DNA of 64,000 nt from Stenotrophomonas maltophilia (GTDB lineage Bacteria > Pseudomonadota > Gammaproteobacteria > Xanthomonadales > Xanthomonadaceae), in NCBI RefSeq assembly GCF_004920835.1, contig NZ_QFHO01000002.1:124001-188000 (forward strand). The letters are read 5' to 3'. The notes beneath the pieces were generated by a model. That model made no database searches. It had not been told where the DNA came from and saw only the letters and a list, made by a program, of their open reading frames with translations. This document shows, one piece after another, positions 41,915 to 51,045 of this stretch. A program made the translations under genes and the position numbers. Numbering within the stretch: the stretch's first letter is position 1; each line of letters opens with the position of its first letter.

Positions 41915-42841
41915 TCATTCGGCGGGCTTGGCTGCTGACGAGGCCGCTGCGCTCGCTGCGCGGCGCGACAGCACCGCTTCGCGGTGGGCGATGTAGGCGT
42001 TGGCGGCGAGGATGATGCCGGCGCCGATGATCGTCCAGCGATCCACGGTTTCATTGAACAGCAGCCAGCCGCACAGCGTCACCAGTGGCAGCTGCAGAAA
42101 GCTGATCGGGGTCAGCGCCGAGACTTCGCCCAGGCGCAGCGCACGTGTCCACAGCAGCTGGCCGATGGTGCCGAGCACGCCGGTGGCCAGCAACCACAGC
42201 CACGCCATGCCGGTGGGCCAGACCCAGACGAACAGTGCCGGGACCAGCGAAAGCGGCACCCAGAACACGTAGGTATAGAGCACCACGGTGTCGGCGCTGT
42301 CGATGCGGGTCAGCTGCTTGATCTGGATCGCCACTAGCGAACTGAGCACGGCCGCACCCACCGCTACCAGGCTGCCCGCAGTGAAGCCTGCGGTACCTGG
42401 GCGGACGATCACCAGCACGCCGATGAAACCGACCACCACCGCGGCCCAGCGGCGCACGCGCACGGTCTCGCCCAGCCACAGCACGGCGGCGATGGTGACG
42501 AACAGCGGCGTGGAGTAGGAGAGCGAGACCGCCTGTGCCAATGGCAGATGGCCCAGCGCCCAGAATGCGCACAGCATCGAGCCGAGGCCAATCGCACTGC
42601 GTACGAAGTAGCGCGGCAGCTGCTGGGTCTTCAGCGGCGCGTGGCCCGGACGCAGCAGCATCGGCAGCAGCGCCAGCAGGCCGAAGGCATTGCGGAAGAA
42701 CGCCACTTCCTGGGTTGGCACGTAACGGGTGGCATAGCGGATTGCCACCGCCATCAGGCCGAATGCCATCGTGCTGCCGAGCATCAGCAGCGCCGCCCGC
42801 ATCGGGGTGGCGCTGGGGGAGAGGGCGGGGCTGTTCACCAC
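41915..42841 (-). CDS. EamA/DMT-superfamily transporter
   Basis: A 308-residue inner-membrane protein with ten hydrophobic helices in two EamA halves: [25 protein letters not shown] and [26 protein letters not shown] in the first, [19 protein letters not shown] and [19 protein letters not shown] in the second. The tail is Ala/Ser-rich. The start is one of two tandem GTG codons that overlap the murB stop by 7 or 4 bases. It could be a metabolite exporter; substrate unknown. Confidence 0.87.
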   Translation of the reverse strand: MVNSPALSPSATPMRAALLMLGSTMAFGLMAVAIRYATRYVPTQEVAFFRNAFGLLALLPMLLRPGHAPLKTQQLPRYFVRSAIGLGSMLCAFWALGHLPLAQAVSLSYSTPLFVTIAAVLWLGETVRVRRWAAVVVGFIGVLVIVRPGTAGFTAGSLVAVGAAVLSSLVAIQIKQLTRIDSADTVVLYTYVFWVPLSLVPALFVWVWPTGMAWLWLLATGVLGTIGQLLWTRALRLGEVSALTPISFLQLPLVTLCGWLLFNETVDRWTIIGAGIILAANAYIAHREAVLSRRAASAAASSAAKPAE

Positions 42842-43896
42842 TGTGCGCCGAGCAGGCGGGGCTCCGGTTCGATCGGCACGCCGAACTTCTCCAGCACCGA
42901 GGCCGAGATGCGACGCGCCAGCGCCAGCAGCTCAGCGCCGGTGGCGTTGCCGTGGTTGACCAGCACCAGTGCGTGGCTCGGCGCAACGCCGGCATCGCCT
43001 TCGCGGAAGCCCTTCCAGCCGCAGGACTCGATCATCCATGCCGCCGAGACCTTGCGCTTGTCTTCGCGGTCTGCCGGGAACACCGGCAGCTCAGGGAAGT
43101 GCTGCAGCAGCACGTCGACCTGTTCCAGCGGCAGCACCGGGTTCTTGAAGAAGCTGCCGGCATTGCCAAGCACATCCGGGTCGGGCAGCTTGCGGCGGCG
43201 GATCGCGATCACCGCGTTGGCCACGTCCACCGCGCTCGGCAATTCCACGCCCTGCGCCTGCAGTTCCTCGCGGATGCCGGCGTAGTCCATGCGCAGATCA
43301 TGCAGCAGCGGCAGCTTCAACTCGACGGCGGTGATCAGGTAGCGATCCGGTTGCTGCTTGAACACGCTGTCGCGGTAGGCGAAAGCGCATTGTTCATTGT
43401 CCAGCCGCACCCAGGCCTGCTCCTCGCAATCCCAGGCTTCGACCGCCTGGATGAACTCGCCAACCTGCGCGCCGTAGGCGCCGATGTTCTGGATCGGCGC
43501 GGCACCAGCCGTACCGGGAATCAGGGCCAGGTTTTCCAGGCCGGACAGGCCTTCCTGCAGCGACCACATCACCAGATCATGCCAGGGCACACCGGCGCCG
43601 GCGCGGATCACCGCATGGTCGGCGCGGTGCTCAAGGAAACTGATGTCACGGTTGCCGAACACCAGCACGGTGCCGGGCAGGTCTTCGGCGATCAGCACGT
43701 TGCTGCCGGCACCCAGCACCAGCAGCGGGCCGTTGGCCACGTCGGGCAAGCCGAGTACCTCCGGCAGCAGCGCGGCATCGTGCAGTTCCAGCAGTTGGGC
43801 TGCGCTGGCCTGCACGTGGAAGGTGTTCAGTGCCTGCAGCGGCGCGTTGCGGGTGAGCGTCCAGCGCAGCGGGGCATTGCCATCGACGGTATCCAT
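42835..43896 (-). CDS. murB: UDP-N-acetylenolpyruvoylglucosamine reductase
   Basis: FAD/NADPH enzyme of 353 residues for the second committed step of peptidoglycan precursor synthesis. It has the FAD-binding [62 protein letters not shown] (the MurB core, residues about 105-150), YRDSVFK with the catalytic Tyr/Arg, and the final [11 protein letters not shown] carrying the Ser acid. It is type I MurB by length. The ATG at 43896 is 9 bases from the pyrD stop; a GTG at 43908 overlapping that stop is possible. Confidence 0.95.
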   Translation of the reverse strand: MDTVDGNAPLRWTLTRNAPLQALNTFHVQASAAQLLELHDAALLPEVLGLPDVANGPLLVLGAGSNVLIAEDLPGTVLVFGNRDISFLEHRADHAVIRAGAGVPWHDLVMWSLQEGLSGLENLALIPGTAGAAPIQNIGAYGAQVGEFIQAVEAWDCEEQAWVRLDNEQCAFAYRDSVFKQQPDRYLITAVELKLPLLHDLRMDYAGIREELQAQGVELPSAVDVANAVIAIRRRKLPDPDVLGNAGSFFKNPVLPLEQVDVLLQHFPELPVFPADREDKRKVSAAWMIESCGWKGFREGDAGVAPSHALVLVNHGNATGAELLALARRISASVLEKFGVPIEPEPRLLGAQW

Positions 43897-43904
43897 GGGC
43901 GCGC

Positions 43905-44960
43905 TCACAGCGGGGCCACCGCGCCGCGGCTCGGCGCTTCGCGGCGGCGACGGATCGCCTCCACGCACTCCGATACCAGCGGGGGGCCACGGAAGATCAA
44001 GCCGCTGTAACACTGCACCAGCGCCGCACCAGCAGCCATCTTGGCCACCGCATCGGCACCGGACAGGATGCCGCCGACGCCGATCAGCGGCACCGATTCG
44101 GGCAGGCGCGCGCGCAGGCGGCGCAGCACCAGCGTGGACTGCTCCAGCACCGGCGCACCGGACAGGCCACCGGCTTCGTTGGCCAGCGGGTCGCCGGCCA
44201 CCTTGCTGTGGTCGACGGTGGTGTTGGTAGCGATCACGCCGTCCACCTGCAGTTCGCCCAGCACGCGTGCGGCGGCGTCGATGTCGCGCTCGCTGAGGTC
44301 CGGTGCAACCTTCACCAGCATCGGCACGCGGCGGCCATGCCGGGCGGCCAGGCTTTCCTGGTGCTCACGCAGCTGGCTGACCAGCTGGCGCAGCGAGGTT
44401 TCTTCCTGCAGTTCGCGCAGGCCGGCGGTGTTCGGCGAGGAAATGTTGACGGTGATGTAGTCGGCCAGCGGGTACACCTTGTCCAGGCAGGCGATGTAGT
44501 CATCTGCGGCCTGTTCGTTGGGGGTGTCCTTGTTCTTGCCGATGTTGATGCCAAGCATGCCGCGACGGTTGCGCGCGCGCTCGACGTTGCGCACCAGCGC
44601 ATCCACGCCCGCATTGTTGAAGCCCATGCGGTTGATGATCGCGTTGTGCGCCGGCAGGCGGAACAGCCGCGGCTGCGGGTTGCCGGCCTGCGGGCGCGGG
44701 GTGATGGTGCCGATCTCGACGAAGCCGAAGCCCAATGCGAACAGTGCGTCGATGTGCTCGCCGTTCTTGTCCAGCCCGGCGGCCAGGCCGACCGGATTGG
44801 GGAAGGTCAGCCCGAACACCGTGCTGGGCATCGGCGCGATGCGTGCGGCCAGCAGCGGCGTGGTGCCGGTGCGATAGGCCAGGTCCAATGCGGACAGGCC
44901 GAGGCCGTGGGCGCGCTCGGCGTCGAGCGAGAACAGGAAGGGGCGGGCAAGCGAATACAT
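43905..44960 (-). CDS. pyrD: Dihydroorotate dehydrogenase (quinone), class 2
   Basis: Membrane-associated FMN enzyme of 351 residues that oxidises dihydroorotate with ubiquinone in pyrimidine synthesis. The N-terminus is the short amphipathic quinone-binding helix ([20 protein letters not shown]). [58 protein letters not shown] with the class 2 Ser base, and [18 protein letters not shown] follow. It stands upstream of murB, nearly touching it, and 8 bases after the methyltransferase start... that is, it is followed by murB in transcription order. Confidence 0.96.
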   Translation of the reverse strand: MYSLARPFLFSLDAERAHGLGLSALDLAYRTGTTPLLAARIAPMPSTVFGLTFPNPVGLAAGLDKNGEHIDALFALGFGFVEIGTITPRPQAGNPQPRLFRLPAHNAIINRMGFNNAGVDALVRNVERARNRRGMLGINIGKNKDTPNEQAADDYIACLDKVYPLADYITVNISSPNTAGLRELQEETSLRQLVSQLREHQESLAARHGRRVPMLVKVAPDLSERDIDAAARVLGELQVDGVIATNTTVDHSKVAGDPLANEAGGLSGAPVLEQSTLVLRRLRARLPESVPLIGVGGILSGADAVAKMAAGAALVQCYSGLIFRGPPLVSECVEAIRRRREAPSRGAVAPL

Positions 44961-44968
44961 GCGTCGGT

Positions 44969-45739
44969 TCAGTCCAGCGTGCCGAGGAAGGCTCGGGTTC
45001 GATATTCAAAAGCAACCTGGCCGTCGACCGCATGGGCGGCGAACAGGTCCTGCAAAGCATCGATCATCGGCGCGTGGCGCGGATGACCGGATTGGGGGGC
45101 ATAGGAGGAGGACAGCAGGCGCCCGCGCAGGGCGTCGAAGTCCAGGTGCTGCACGTTGGGCAACTCCACCATGCCGCGCAGGCCTGCGCCGAACCAGGCC
45201 AGCATGGTGGCGTCATCCTGGTAGCGCTCGGCCACAGCGGAGTAGTCGGTGCCGTAGTCCAGCAGCAGCTGTTCGTAGCCGACCAGGAACGGGCTGGCAT
45301 CGAGCAGGCGCGAGTTCCAGTAGATCAGTGCCAGGCCACCGGGGCGCAGGATTCGCTGCCATTCGGCGCGCACCGCCACGGTATCGAACCAATGGAAGGC
45401 CTGTGCGACGCTGACCAGATCAATGCTGGCGTCGGCCAGTCCGGTGGCCTCGGCGCGGCCGTCGACTGCGGAAAAGTCCGGATACTGCGGCGCCAGCCAC
45501 TGTTCGGCGGCGCCTCGCATGGCCGCATTTGGCTCAACCGCAACAACGGGATGACCGCTGGCCAGAAACTGACGGCTGGAGATGCCGGTGCCGGCGCCGA
45601 TATCGGCGATCAGAGCCTCGTGGCTGACGCCCATCGGACCGTGCAGCCAGTCCAGCAGGGCCGGCGGGTAATCGGGTCGATAGCGGACGTAATCTGCGAC
45701 GCGGCTGCTGAAGCGTTCAGTGCTGTCGGAGGCGGTCAT
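44969..45739 (-). CDS. Class I SAM-dependent methyltransferase
   Basis: A 256-residue enzyme. It opens [21 protein letters not shown], a typical start of the YcgJ/Trm-like methyltransferases. The SAM motif I is [21 protein letters not shown], the acidic strand end is [12 protein letters not shown], and motif IV is [14 protein letters not shown]. The substrate cannot be read. It lies on the minus strand 5 bases after the small DUF4190-like gene and 8 bases before pyrD, so all could share one mRNA. Confidence 0.85.
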   Translation of the reverse strand: MTASDSTERFSSRVADYVRYRPDYPPALLDWLHGPMGVSHEALIADIGAGTGISSRQFLASGHPVVAVEPNAAMRGAAEQWLAPQYPDFSAVDGRAEATGLADASIDLVSVAQAFHWFDTVAVRAEWQRILRPGGLALIYWNSRLLDASPFLVGYEQLLLDYGTDYSAVAERYQDDATMLAWFGAGLRGMVELPNVQHLDFDALRGRLLSSSYAPQSGHPRHAPMIDALQDLFAAHAVDGQVAFEYRTRAFLGTLD

Positions 45740-45744
45740 GGCAG

Positions 45745-46029
45745 TCAGTTCGACATTGCAGCGAGCCAGGCCAGGCCGCCGAAGAACAGGATGAAGACCA
45801 GGATGGCGGCGATCACGGCGCCGACCATCACCCAGCCCAGCACCAGCCCGGTGACGGCCAAGCCATCGCCTTCCAGCTCATGCGGGCGGCGGCGGATTTC
45901 GGCGCGGGCCATGTGGCCGGTGATGATGGCCACGACGCTGGCCACGAAGGGCAGGACGGTCCAGCTGGCGATGCCCATGACCAGGCTGACCACGGCCAGG
46001 GCGCTTGTCTGTCGGGGTGCCACGCTCAT
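45745..46029 (-). CDS. DUF4190-type small membrane protein
   Basis: A 94-residue protein with two hydrophobic spans (ALAVVSLVMGIASWTVLPFV and VTGLVLGWVMVGAVIAAILV), separated by TGHMARAEIRRRPHELEGDG. This H-x-A-[LR]-x-[EQ]-I-[RK] loop and the A-x-[VI]-S-L-x-x-G-I start match DUF4190. The ATG at 46029 follows a GGAGG-like site. It leads the methyltransferase-pyrD-murB-EamA run. Function unknown. Confidence 0.78.
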   Translation of the reverse strand: MSVAPRQTSALAVVSLVMGIASWTVLPFVASVVAIITGHMARAEIRRRPHELEGDGLAVTGLVLGWVMVGAVIAAILVFILFFGGLAWLAAMSN

Positions 46030-46100
46030 CGGGGTCCTCCTTGGCAGTACGCACATGATAGTGCCTCTGCCCTGGCAATCCCATGCCCGGCGGATGCGAT

Positions 46101-46156
46101 GGCAGGCGTCGACCTTGGTCGACGAAAGGCATTTCAGCCAGGTTGGCAGCTACCGG
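46101..46156. repeat. SMAG-like palindrome pair
   Basis: GGCAGGCGTCGACCTTGGTC (46101 onward) and a degenerate partner ending GGCAGCTACCGG (46145-46156) flank a six-base middle. It has the same architecture as the cluster at 27772-27884 and lies between two minus-strand genes. Confidence 0.6.
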
Positions 46157-46166
46157 AGTGCCGGTG

Positions 46167-47006
46167 TCAGCCCATCAACACCTGGCCGCCATCCACGTTG
46201 AGCACGCTGCCGGTGACCCAGCGCGCCAGCGGTGAGCACAGGAACAGGGCGGCATCGGCGATCTCGCGCGGGTGGCCGAAGCGACCGAACGGAATCTTCG
46301 CCAGCGTACCGTGGTACAGGGCGGGATCTTCGGTGCGGCGGCGGTCCCAGAGGCCGTCATCGAACTCGATCGAGCCCGGTGCGATGGCATTGACCCGGAT
46401 CCGTTCCTTGGCCAGCGCCAGTGCCTGCGAGGTGGTGTAGTGCGAAAGCGCGGCCTTGGCGGCGGCGTAGGGTGCGCCACCGGGGCGCGGCTGCTGCGCG
46501 GCGATCGAAGAGAGATTGAGGATGCAGGCGTCGCTGGATTTGCGCAGCCAGGGCAGGGCCAGGCGAGAGGCCCGAACCGCCGCCATCAGGTCGATCTGCA
46601 GGCTGGCGGCCCAGCCGTCCTCGTCATCGGCCATGCCGTAGCCAGTGGCGTTGTTGACCAGCACATCGATGCCACCAAGTGCATCGGCGGCGGCCTGCAG
46701 CCAGGCCTGGATCTGGCCGGGATCGGCCAGATCGGCGGAGAATGTGTGCAGTTCGAAGCCCTGCACCCGTGCATCGGCACGCAGGGCATCCAGACCGGCC
46801 TGGCCGCGAGCGCAGACCGCGACCTGCGCTCCGGCGCCGGCAAACGCCAGCGCCATCTCACGACCGATGCCCTTGCTGCCGCCGGCAATCAACACGCGGC
46901 GGCCGGTGAAATCGAGGGTCGGGGCCCCTGCGGGGGTCCGACCCTTCGCTGGGGTCAGATCCCCGGAGGGGCTCTGACCCACAGACGTGTCCGCGTCGTT
47001 TGCCAT
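46167..47006 (-). CDS. SDR-family oxidoreductase with repeat-derived N-terminus
   Basis: A 279-residue short-chain dehydrogenase. GGSKGIGREMALAFAGAG is the dinucleotide loop, NNATGYG replaces NNAG, NLSSIAAQQPRPGGAPYAAAK gives Ser-Tyr-Lys, and the end WVTGSVLNVDGGQVLMG is standard. The ATG at 47006 overlaps the ALDH stop (TGATG). Residues about 9-30 (SPSGDLTPAKGRTPAGAP) are encoded by two palindromic repeats at 46916-46980 and have no counterpart in the family. The fold proper starts at LDFTGRRVLIAGG. No start codon stands just before it, so the extension is probably translated. Confidence 0.84.
   Translation of the reverse strand: MANDADTSVGQSPSGDLTPAKGRTPAGAPTLDFTGRRVLIAGGSKGIGREMALAFAGAGAQVAVCARGQAGLDALRADARVQGFELHTFSADLADPGQIQAWLQAAADALGGIDVLVNNATGYGMADDEDGWAASLQIDLMAAVRASRLALPWLRKSSDACILNLSSIAAQQPRPGGAPYAAAKAALSHYTTSQALALAKERIRVNAIAPGSIEFDDGLWDRRRTEDPALYHGTLAKIPFGRFGHPREIADAALFLCSPLARWVTGSVLNVDGGQVLMG
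46916..46980. repeat. Two GGGTC-family palindromes inside a coding region
   Basis: Two hairpins lie end to end: GGGTCGGGGCCCC-TGCG-GGGGTCCGACCC (46916-46944) and GGGTCAGATCCCC-GGA-GGGGCTCTGACCC (46952-46980). Both share the GGGTC/GACCC ends of the element at 16989-17026. They occupy the 5' part of the SDR gene and keep its frame open. Confidence 0.65.
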
Positions 47007-48538
47007 CACAGATCGAACTTGATGCCCTGGGCCAGCGGCAGCGAATCCGAATAGTTGATGGTGTTGGTCTGGCGGCGCATGTAGACCTTCCACGCATCCG
47101 AGCCGGACTCGCGGCCACCGCCGGTGTCCTTCTCGCCACCGAAGGCGCCGCCGATCTCCGCACCGGACGTGCCGATGTTGATGTTGGCGATGCCGCAGTC
47201 GCTGCCGGCGGCCGACAGGAACTTCTCGGCGGTCTTCAGGTTCTGGGTGAAGATCGAGGACGACAGGCCCTGCGGCACGCCGTTCTGCATATCGATGGCT
47301 TCGTCGATGCTGTCGTATGGCATCACATACAGGATCGGCGCGAAGGTCTCATGCTGGACCACGGCGTCGCTGTTCTTCAGGCCCGAGACAATCGCCGGAA
47401 GTACGAAGTTGCCTGCGCGGTCGATGCGGGTGCCACCGGTTTCGATGGTGCCGCCGGCGGCCTTGGCCTGGGCGATGGCATCGAGGAACTGCTGCACGGC
47501 GCCATCGCTGTTCAGCGGGCCCATCAGGTTGGCGGCATCGGTCGGATCGCCGATCTTGCCTTCCACCTGCTTGTAGGCCTTGACCAGGGTGGCCAGCACG
47601 TCGGCGTAGATCGAGCGGTGCACGATCAGGCGGCGGGTGGTGGTGCAGCGCTGGCCGGCGGTACCGACCGCGCCGAACACGATGCCCGGCACGGCCAGCT
47701 TCAGGTCGGCGGTTTCGTCCAGGATGATTGCGTTGTTGCCACCCAGCTCCAGCAGGCAGCGGCCAAGGCGGCGCGCGACCTTCTCGTTGACGGTGCGGCC
47801 GACCTGGGTCGAGCCGGTGAAGCTGATCAGCGGCACGCGACGGTCATCGACCATCTTTTCCGACAGCGCCGTGCCTGCATCGTTGATCAGGAAGAAGATG
47901 TCCGGGAAGCCGGCTTCGCGCAGGGCATCGTTGCAGATCTTCAGCGAGGCGATGGCGGTCAGCGGCGTCTTGTTGGACGGCTTCCAGATGCACACGTCGC
48001 CGCAGATGGCGGCCAGGAACGCATTCCAGCTCCACACCGCGACCGGGAAGTTGAAGGCCGAGATGATGCCGACCAGGCCCAGCGGGTGGTACTGCTCGTA
48101 CATGCGGTGGCCGGGGCGCTCGGAATGCATGGTGTAGCCGTACAGCATGCGGCTCTGGCCCACGGCGAAATCGGCGATGTCGATCATCTCCTGCACTTCG
48201 CCATCGCCTTCCGGCTTGCTCTTGCCCATTTCCAGGGCGACCAGCGAACCCAGGGCGTCCTTGTGCTTGCGCAGTGCTTCGCCGCACAGGCGCACGGCTT
48301 CACCGCGGCGCGGGGCCGGCGTGGTACGCCAGATCTTGAAGGCTTCCTGGGCGCGGGTGACGACGGTCTCGTACTCAGCCTCGGTGGTCGCGCGGACCTG
48401 CGCGATCGGCTCGCCGGTGGTCGGGTTGACCGGGGTGATCAGCTCACCACTGGTCGCGCTCGACCACTCCCCGTTGCCCAGGTACGTGCCAGCGTTGATC
48501 GCGTCCAGGCCAAGGGACTTGAGCAGCTCGGAAGACAT
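47006..48538 (-). CDS. Aldehyde dehydrogenase family 7 (aminoadipate-semialdehyde/piperideine-6-carboxylate dehydrogenase-like)
   Basis: A 510-residue NAD(P)-dependent aldehyde dehydrogenase. Oxyanion and cofactor residues lie in [18 protein letters not shown] and [11 protein letters not shown]. The general base is in [12 protein letters not shown] and the catalytic Cys in [16 protein letters not shown], a form specific to ALDH7. [19 protein letters not shown] and the end [13 protein letters not shown] are also family marks. ALDH7 oxidises alpha-aminoadipic semialdehyde in lysine breakdown; bacterial AmaB does the same step. It is coupled to the SDR downstream through a TGATG overlap. Confidence 0.92.
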   Translation of the reverse strand: MSSELLKSLGLDAINAGTYLGNGEWSSATSGELITPVNPTTGEPIAQVRATTEAEYETVVTRAQEAFKIWRTTPAPRRGEAVRLCGEALRKHKDALGSLVALEMGKSKPEGDGEVQEMIDIADFAVGQSRMLYGYTMHSERPGHRMYEQYHPLGLVGIISAFNFPVAVWSWNAFLAAICGDVCIWKPSNKTPLTAIASLKICNDALREAGFPDIFFLINDAGTALSEKMVDDRRVPLISFTGSTQVGRTVNEKVARRLGRCLLELGGNNAIILDETADLKLAVPGIVFGAVGTAGQRCTTTRRLIVHRSIYADVLATLVKAYKQVEGKIGDPTDAANLMGPLNSDGAVQQFLDAIAQAKAAGGTIETGGTRIDRAGNFVLPAIVSGLKNSDAVVQHETFAPILYVMPYDSIDEAIDMQNGVPQGLSSSIFTQNLKTAEKFLSAAGSDCGIANINIGTSGAEIGGAFGGEKDTGGGRESGSDAWKVYMRRQTNTINYSDSLPLAQGIKFDL

Positions 48539-48969
48539 GCAGACTCCTGTGTTTCGTTACGTTGTTTGGCGCCATCGCGGGCAGGTGGGGGACGCGATGA
48601 ACAGAACCGGCGATGGTAGCAGAGGGAGGTTGCTGGGCTTTGGTGCGGTGCGGGGTGGAATGGGGTGGGTTGAGCGCCAGCAAACCGACATGAAGTGCGC
48701 AATGGCGTTCATTTTTTGACGTGAAATGACTCATGTCGATGCAAATTGAAAAATAAAGATTTATTAATGATTTCAGTGAGGTATGACTATTCTGGGGTGC
48801 TCACTTGGGCCCGCAGTCTGTCGAAATTCCTATCTTTTGGCTCAATCTTCATTCACAATTCCTCCACATTTGATTGACACAACCTCGATGATTCCGTGCC
48901 GGCTGGGGAGTCCATGCACGTGGATGCAGGCAATTCCGCGTCCCGTCGAGCCGAGAATGGAGAAGTGCG
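48539..48969. other. Long AT-richer intergenic region before the exopolysaccharide locus
   Basis: This 431-base gap is clearly lower in GC than its surroundings, especially 48705-48880 (for example AAAAATAAAGATTTATTAAT at about 48750). No gene-like frame is seen on either strand. It separates ALDH7 from the GumD-like gene and is the likely site of the EPS promoter and its control. No clear palindrome stands out. Confidence 0.6.
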
Positions 48970-50427
48970 TTGCTACATGGATCAGTAGAAGATCTTTCCG
49001 CAGAGCGGGCCCGGGTGGGTCGCCGCCGCGTCGAAGCCCGGGCTGCCCTGGAGTTGGGGCTGCGCTTGGGCGACATGCTGCTGCTGCCGGGCATGGCAGT
49101 TCTTTCCCACATTCTGCTGTACGGAACAGGTGCGCCTGATTCATCCCAGCGCATCGTGTTCGGCGCGGTGATCCTCAGTGCCATCGTCTGCTTCTCTGTG
49201 GCGCCGGTGTACCGCAACTGGCGGATCCGTGGCCTTCTGGCGGATCTCTGGCTGTTGTTGCTGGCCTGGTCTGCCACCTTTGCGCTGTTCTCGCTCTATG
49301 TCGTGCTGGTCGGGCTTGCCGATGTGGTGCCTTCGACATGGCTGGTTGGCTGGTACGCCTTTGGCCTGGGATCGATGGCGGCGCTGCGAGTGCTACTGAG
49401 GGTGCAGTTGCATCGCCTGCGCTCGCGCGGGATGGACCATGAGCGGATCCTGCTGGTCGGGCTAAGGGCCCCCGCGTTGAGGCTGCATCGTCTGCTGCGT
49501 GGGAAGCCGGAGCTTGGCAAGGACGTCATCGGCTACTTTGCCGGTGCGGGCGATATCGCCACCCGTCGCGGCGGGGACGCGCCGTGCAGGCTGGGGCGGC
49601 TGGAAGACGTTCCGCAGTACATGGATCAGCACCGCGGCGAGTTCGACCAGGTCTGGGTTTCGATGCCAATGGGGGACGCATCCGCGATCAAGGACATGCT
49701 CAAGCAGATCGAGCGATTCCCGGTACCTGTACGTCTGATCCCTGATACGACTGGCCTTGGGGCGCTCAACCCTGGTGTGCACCAGGTGGGTGATGTACCG
49801 ATGATCGGTGTACGCCAAGGATTGGTGGATCATCGGTTCCGCTTGTTCAAGCGCGTCGAGGACATCCTGGTTGCCGGTGCGGCGGTGATCCTGCTGGCGC
49901 CGTTGTTTGCCGTGCTGGCCATTGGCGTGAAACTGAGTTCGCCGGGGCCGGTTTTCTTCCGCCAGAAGCGTCATGGGCTTGGCGGCAAGGAATTCTGGAT
50001 GCTCAAGTTCCGCTCCATGCGCGTGCATGCCGAGGGGACGGGTCAGATCACCCAGGCGACGCGCGGTGACCCGCGAGTGACCCGGTTCGGCGCCTTCCTG
50101 CGCCGCAGCAGCCTGGATGAGCTGCCGCAATTCTTCAATGTGCTGGGTGGGAACATGTCGGTTGTGGGGCCGCGGCCGCACGCTATCCAGCACAACAACC
50201 ACTATGAGCGTGTGATCGAGCGCTATATGCATCGTCACTATGTGAAGCCGGGTATTACCGGTTGGGCGCAGGTGAATGGATTGCGTGGTGAGACTCCGGA
50301 GCTGCGCTCGATGAAGAAGCGGGTCCAGTACGACATCGATTACATCCGGCGCTGGAGTCCGACGCTGGATGTGCGCATCATTGTGATGACGGCTTTCAAG
50401 GTGCTGGGCCAGAAGTCGGCATACTAG
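48970..50427 (+). CDS. Undecaprenyl-phosphate sugar-1-phosphate transferase (GumD/WcaJ family)
   Basis: Priming polyisoprenyl-phosphate hexose-1-phosphate transferase of 485 residues in the inner membrane. Four N-terminal membrane helices and a CoA-binding-like Rossmann region ([20 protein letters not shown]) are followed by a fifth hydrophobic segment ([20 protein letters not shown]). The catalytic domain reads [22 protein letters not shown], then [27 protein letters not shown] and [19 protein letters not shown]. The C-terminus KVLGQKSAY is typical. The start is a TTG with GGAG seven bases upstream. It begins repeat-unit assembly for the polysaccharide exported by the Wza system nearby. Confidence 0.9.
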   Translation: MLHGSVEDLSAERARVGRRRVEARAALELGLRLGDMLLLPGMAVLSHILLYGTGAPDSSQRIVFGAVILSAIVCFSVAPVYRNWRIRGLLADLWLLLLAWSATFALFSLYVVLVGLADVVPSTWLVGWYAFGLGSMAALRVLLRVQLHRLRSRGMDHERILLVGLRAPALRLHRLLRGKPELGKDVIGYFAGAGDIATRRGGDAPCRLGRLEDVPQYMDQHRGEFDQVWVSMPMGDASAIKDMLKQIERFPVPVRLIPDTTGLGALNPGVHQVGDVPMIGVRQGLVDHRFRLFKRVEDILVAGAAVILLAPLFAVLAIGVKLSSPGPVFFRQKRHGLGGKEFWMLKFRSMRVHAEGTGQITQATRGDPRVTRFGAFLRRSSLDELPQFFNVLGGNMSVVGPRPHAIQHNNHYERVIERYMHRHYVKPGITGWAQVNGLRGETPELRSMKKRVQYDIDYIRRWSPTLDVRIIVMTAFKVLGQKSAY

Positions 50428-50542
50428 GCGCCGAGACTGTCGCTGGCGATATGCCGGCCGCGCCCGCGTGGAAGCGCCCGATCTGCAGAAGCGGCCGGGC
50501 GCTGCGTTTCATGTACCGAAGAACTGATGGAAGCCGTTGTCC

Positions 50543-50977
50543 GTGTTCAAGAATATTCTGGTTGTATGTGTCGGCAACATCTGCCGTAGTCCGTCGGCTG
50601 AAGTGATGCTGCGTGAGGCAGTGCGGGGCAAGGGCATCACGGTGTCCTCGGCCGGCCTGGGGGCGCTGGTCAACCATGGCGTGGACGCGACCGCGCAGGC
50701 GCTGTTGACCGAGCATGGCCTGGATGGCAGCAGCCATCGTGCACGGCAGATCGACCGCAGCATCCTGGGTGCCTCGGATCTGGTGCTGGTGATGGAGCGC
50801 AAGCACGTCCATCGCATCATCGAGATCGCGCCAGAGGCGTCGGGCAAGACTTTCCTGCTGGGCAAGTGGCAGTCCGACCGCGAGATTCCCGATCCGTATC
50901 GCCAGCAACGGGCGGCATTCGAACACGTCTACACGCTGATGGATGAAGGCGTGAAGAGCTGGGTCCGCTACCTTTGA
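50543..50977 (+). CDS. Low-molecular-weight protein-tyrosine phosphatase (Wzb/Etp-like)
   Basis: A 144-residue cytosolic phosphatase. The P-loop C-x5-R is CVGNICRSPSAEVML at the N-terminus and the general acid is in IPDPYRQQRAAFEHVYTLMD. The GTG at 50543 has GGAAG nine bases upstream; a TTG at 50537 lies too close to it. Wzb/Etp enzymes dephosphorylate the Wzc/Etk tyrosine autokinase during capsule export. No such kinase gene is seen near it. A clear intrinsic terminator follows at 51016-51045. Confidence 0.9.
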   Translation: MFKNILVVCVGNICRSPSAEVMLREAVRGKGITVSSAGLGALVNHGVDATAQALLTEHGLDGSSHRARQIDRSILGASDLVLVMERKHVHRIIEIAPEASGKTFLLGKWQSDREIPDPYRQQRAAFEHVYTLMDEGVKSWVRYL

Positions 50978-51015
50978 GTGCCCGGCGCCTACTGAAGGTG
51001 CGCTGGAGGCAGAAA

Positions 51016-51045
51016 GCCGGGAGCCGTCAGGCCCCCGGCTTTTTT
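51016..51045 (+). terminator. Rho-independent terminator after the phosphatase gene
   Basis: GCCGGGAGCC-GTCA-GGCCCCCGGC forms a strong hairpin and is followed by TTTTTT (51040-51045). It ends the + strand EPS transcript where the minus-strand yjbH gene also ends. Confidence 0.9.
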
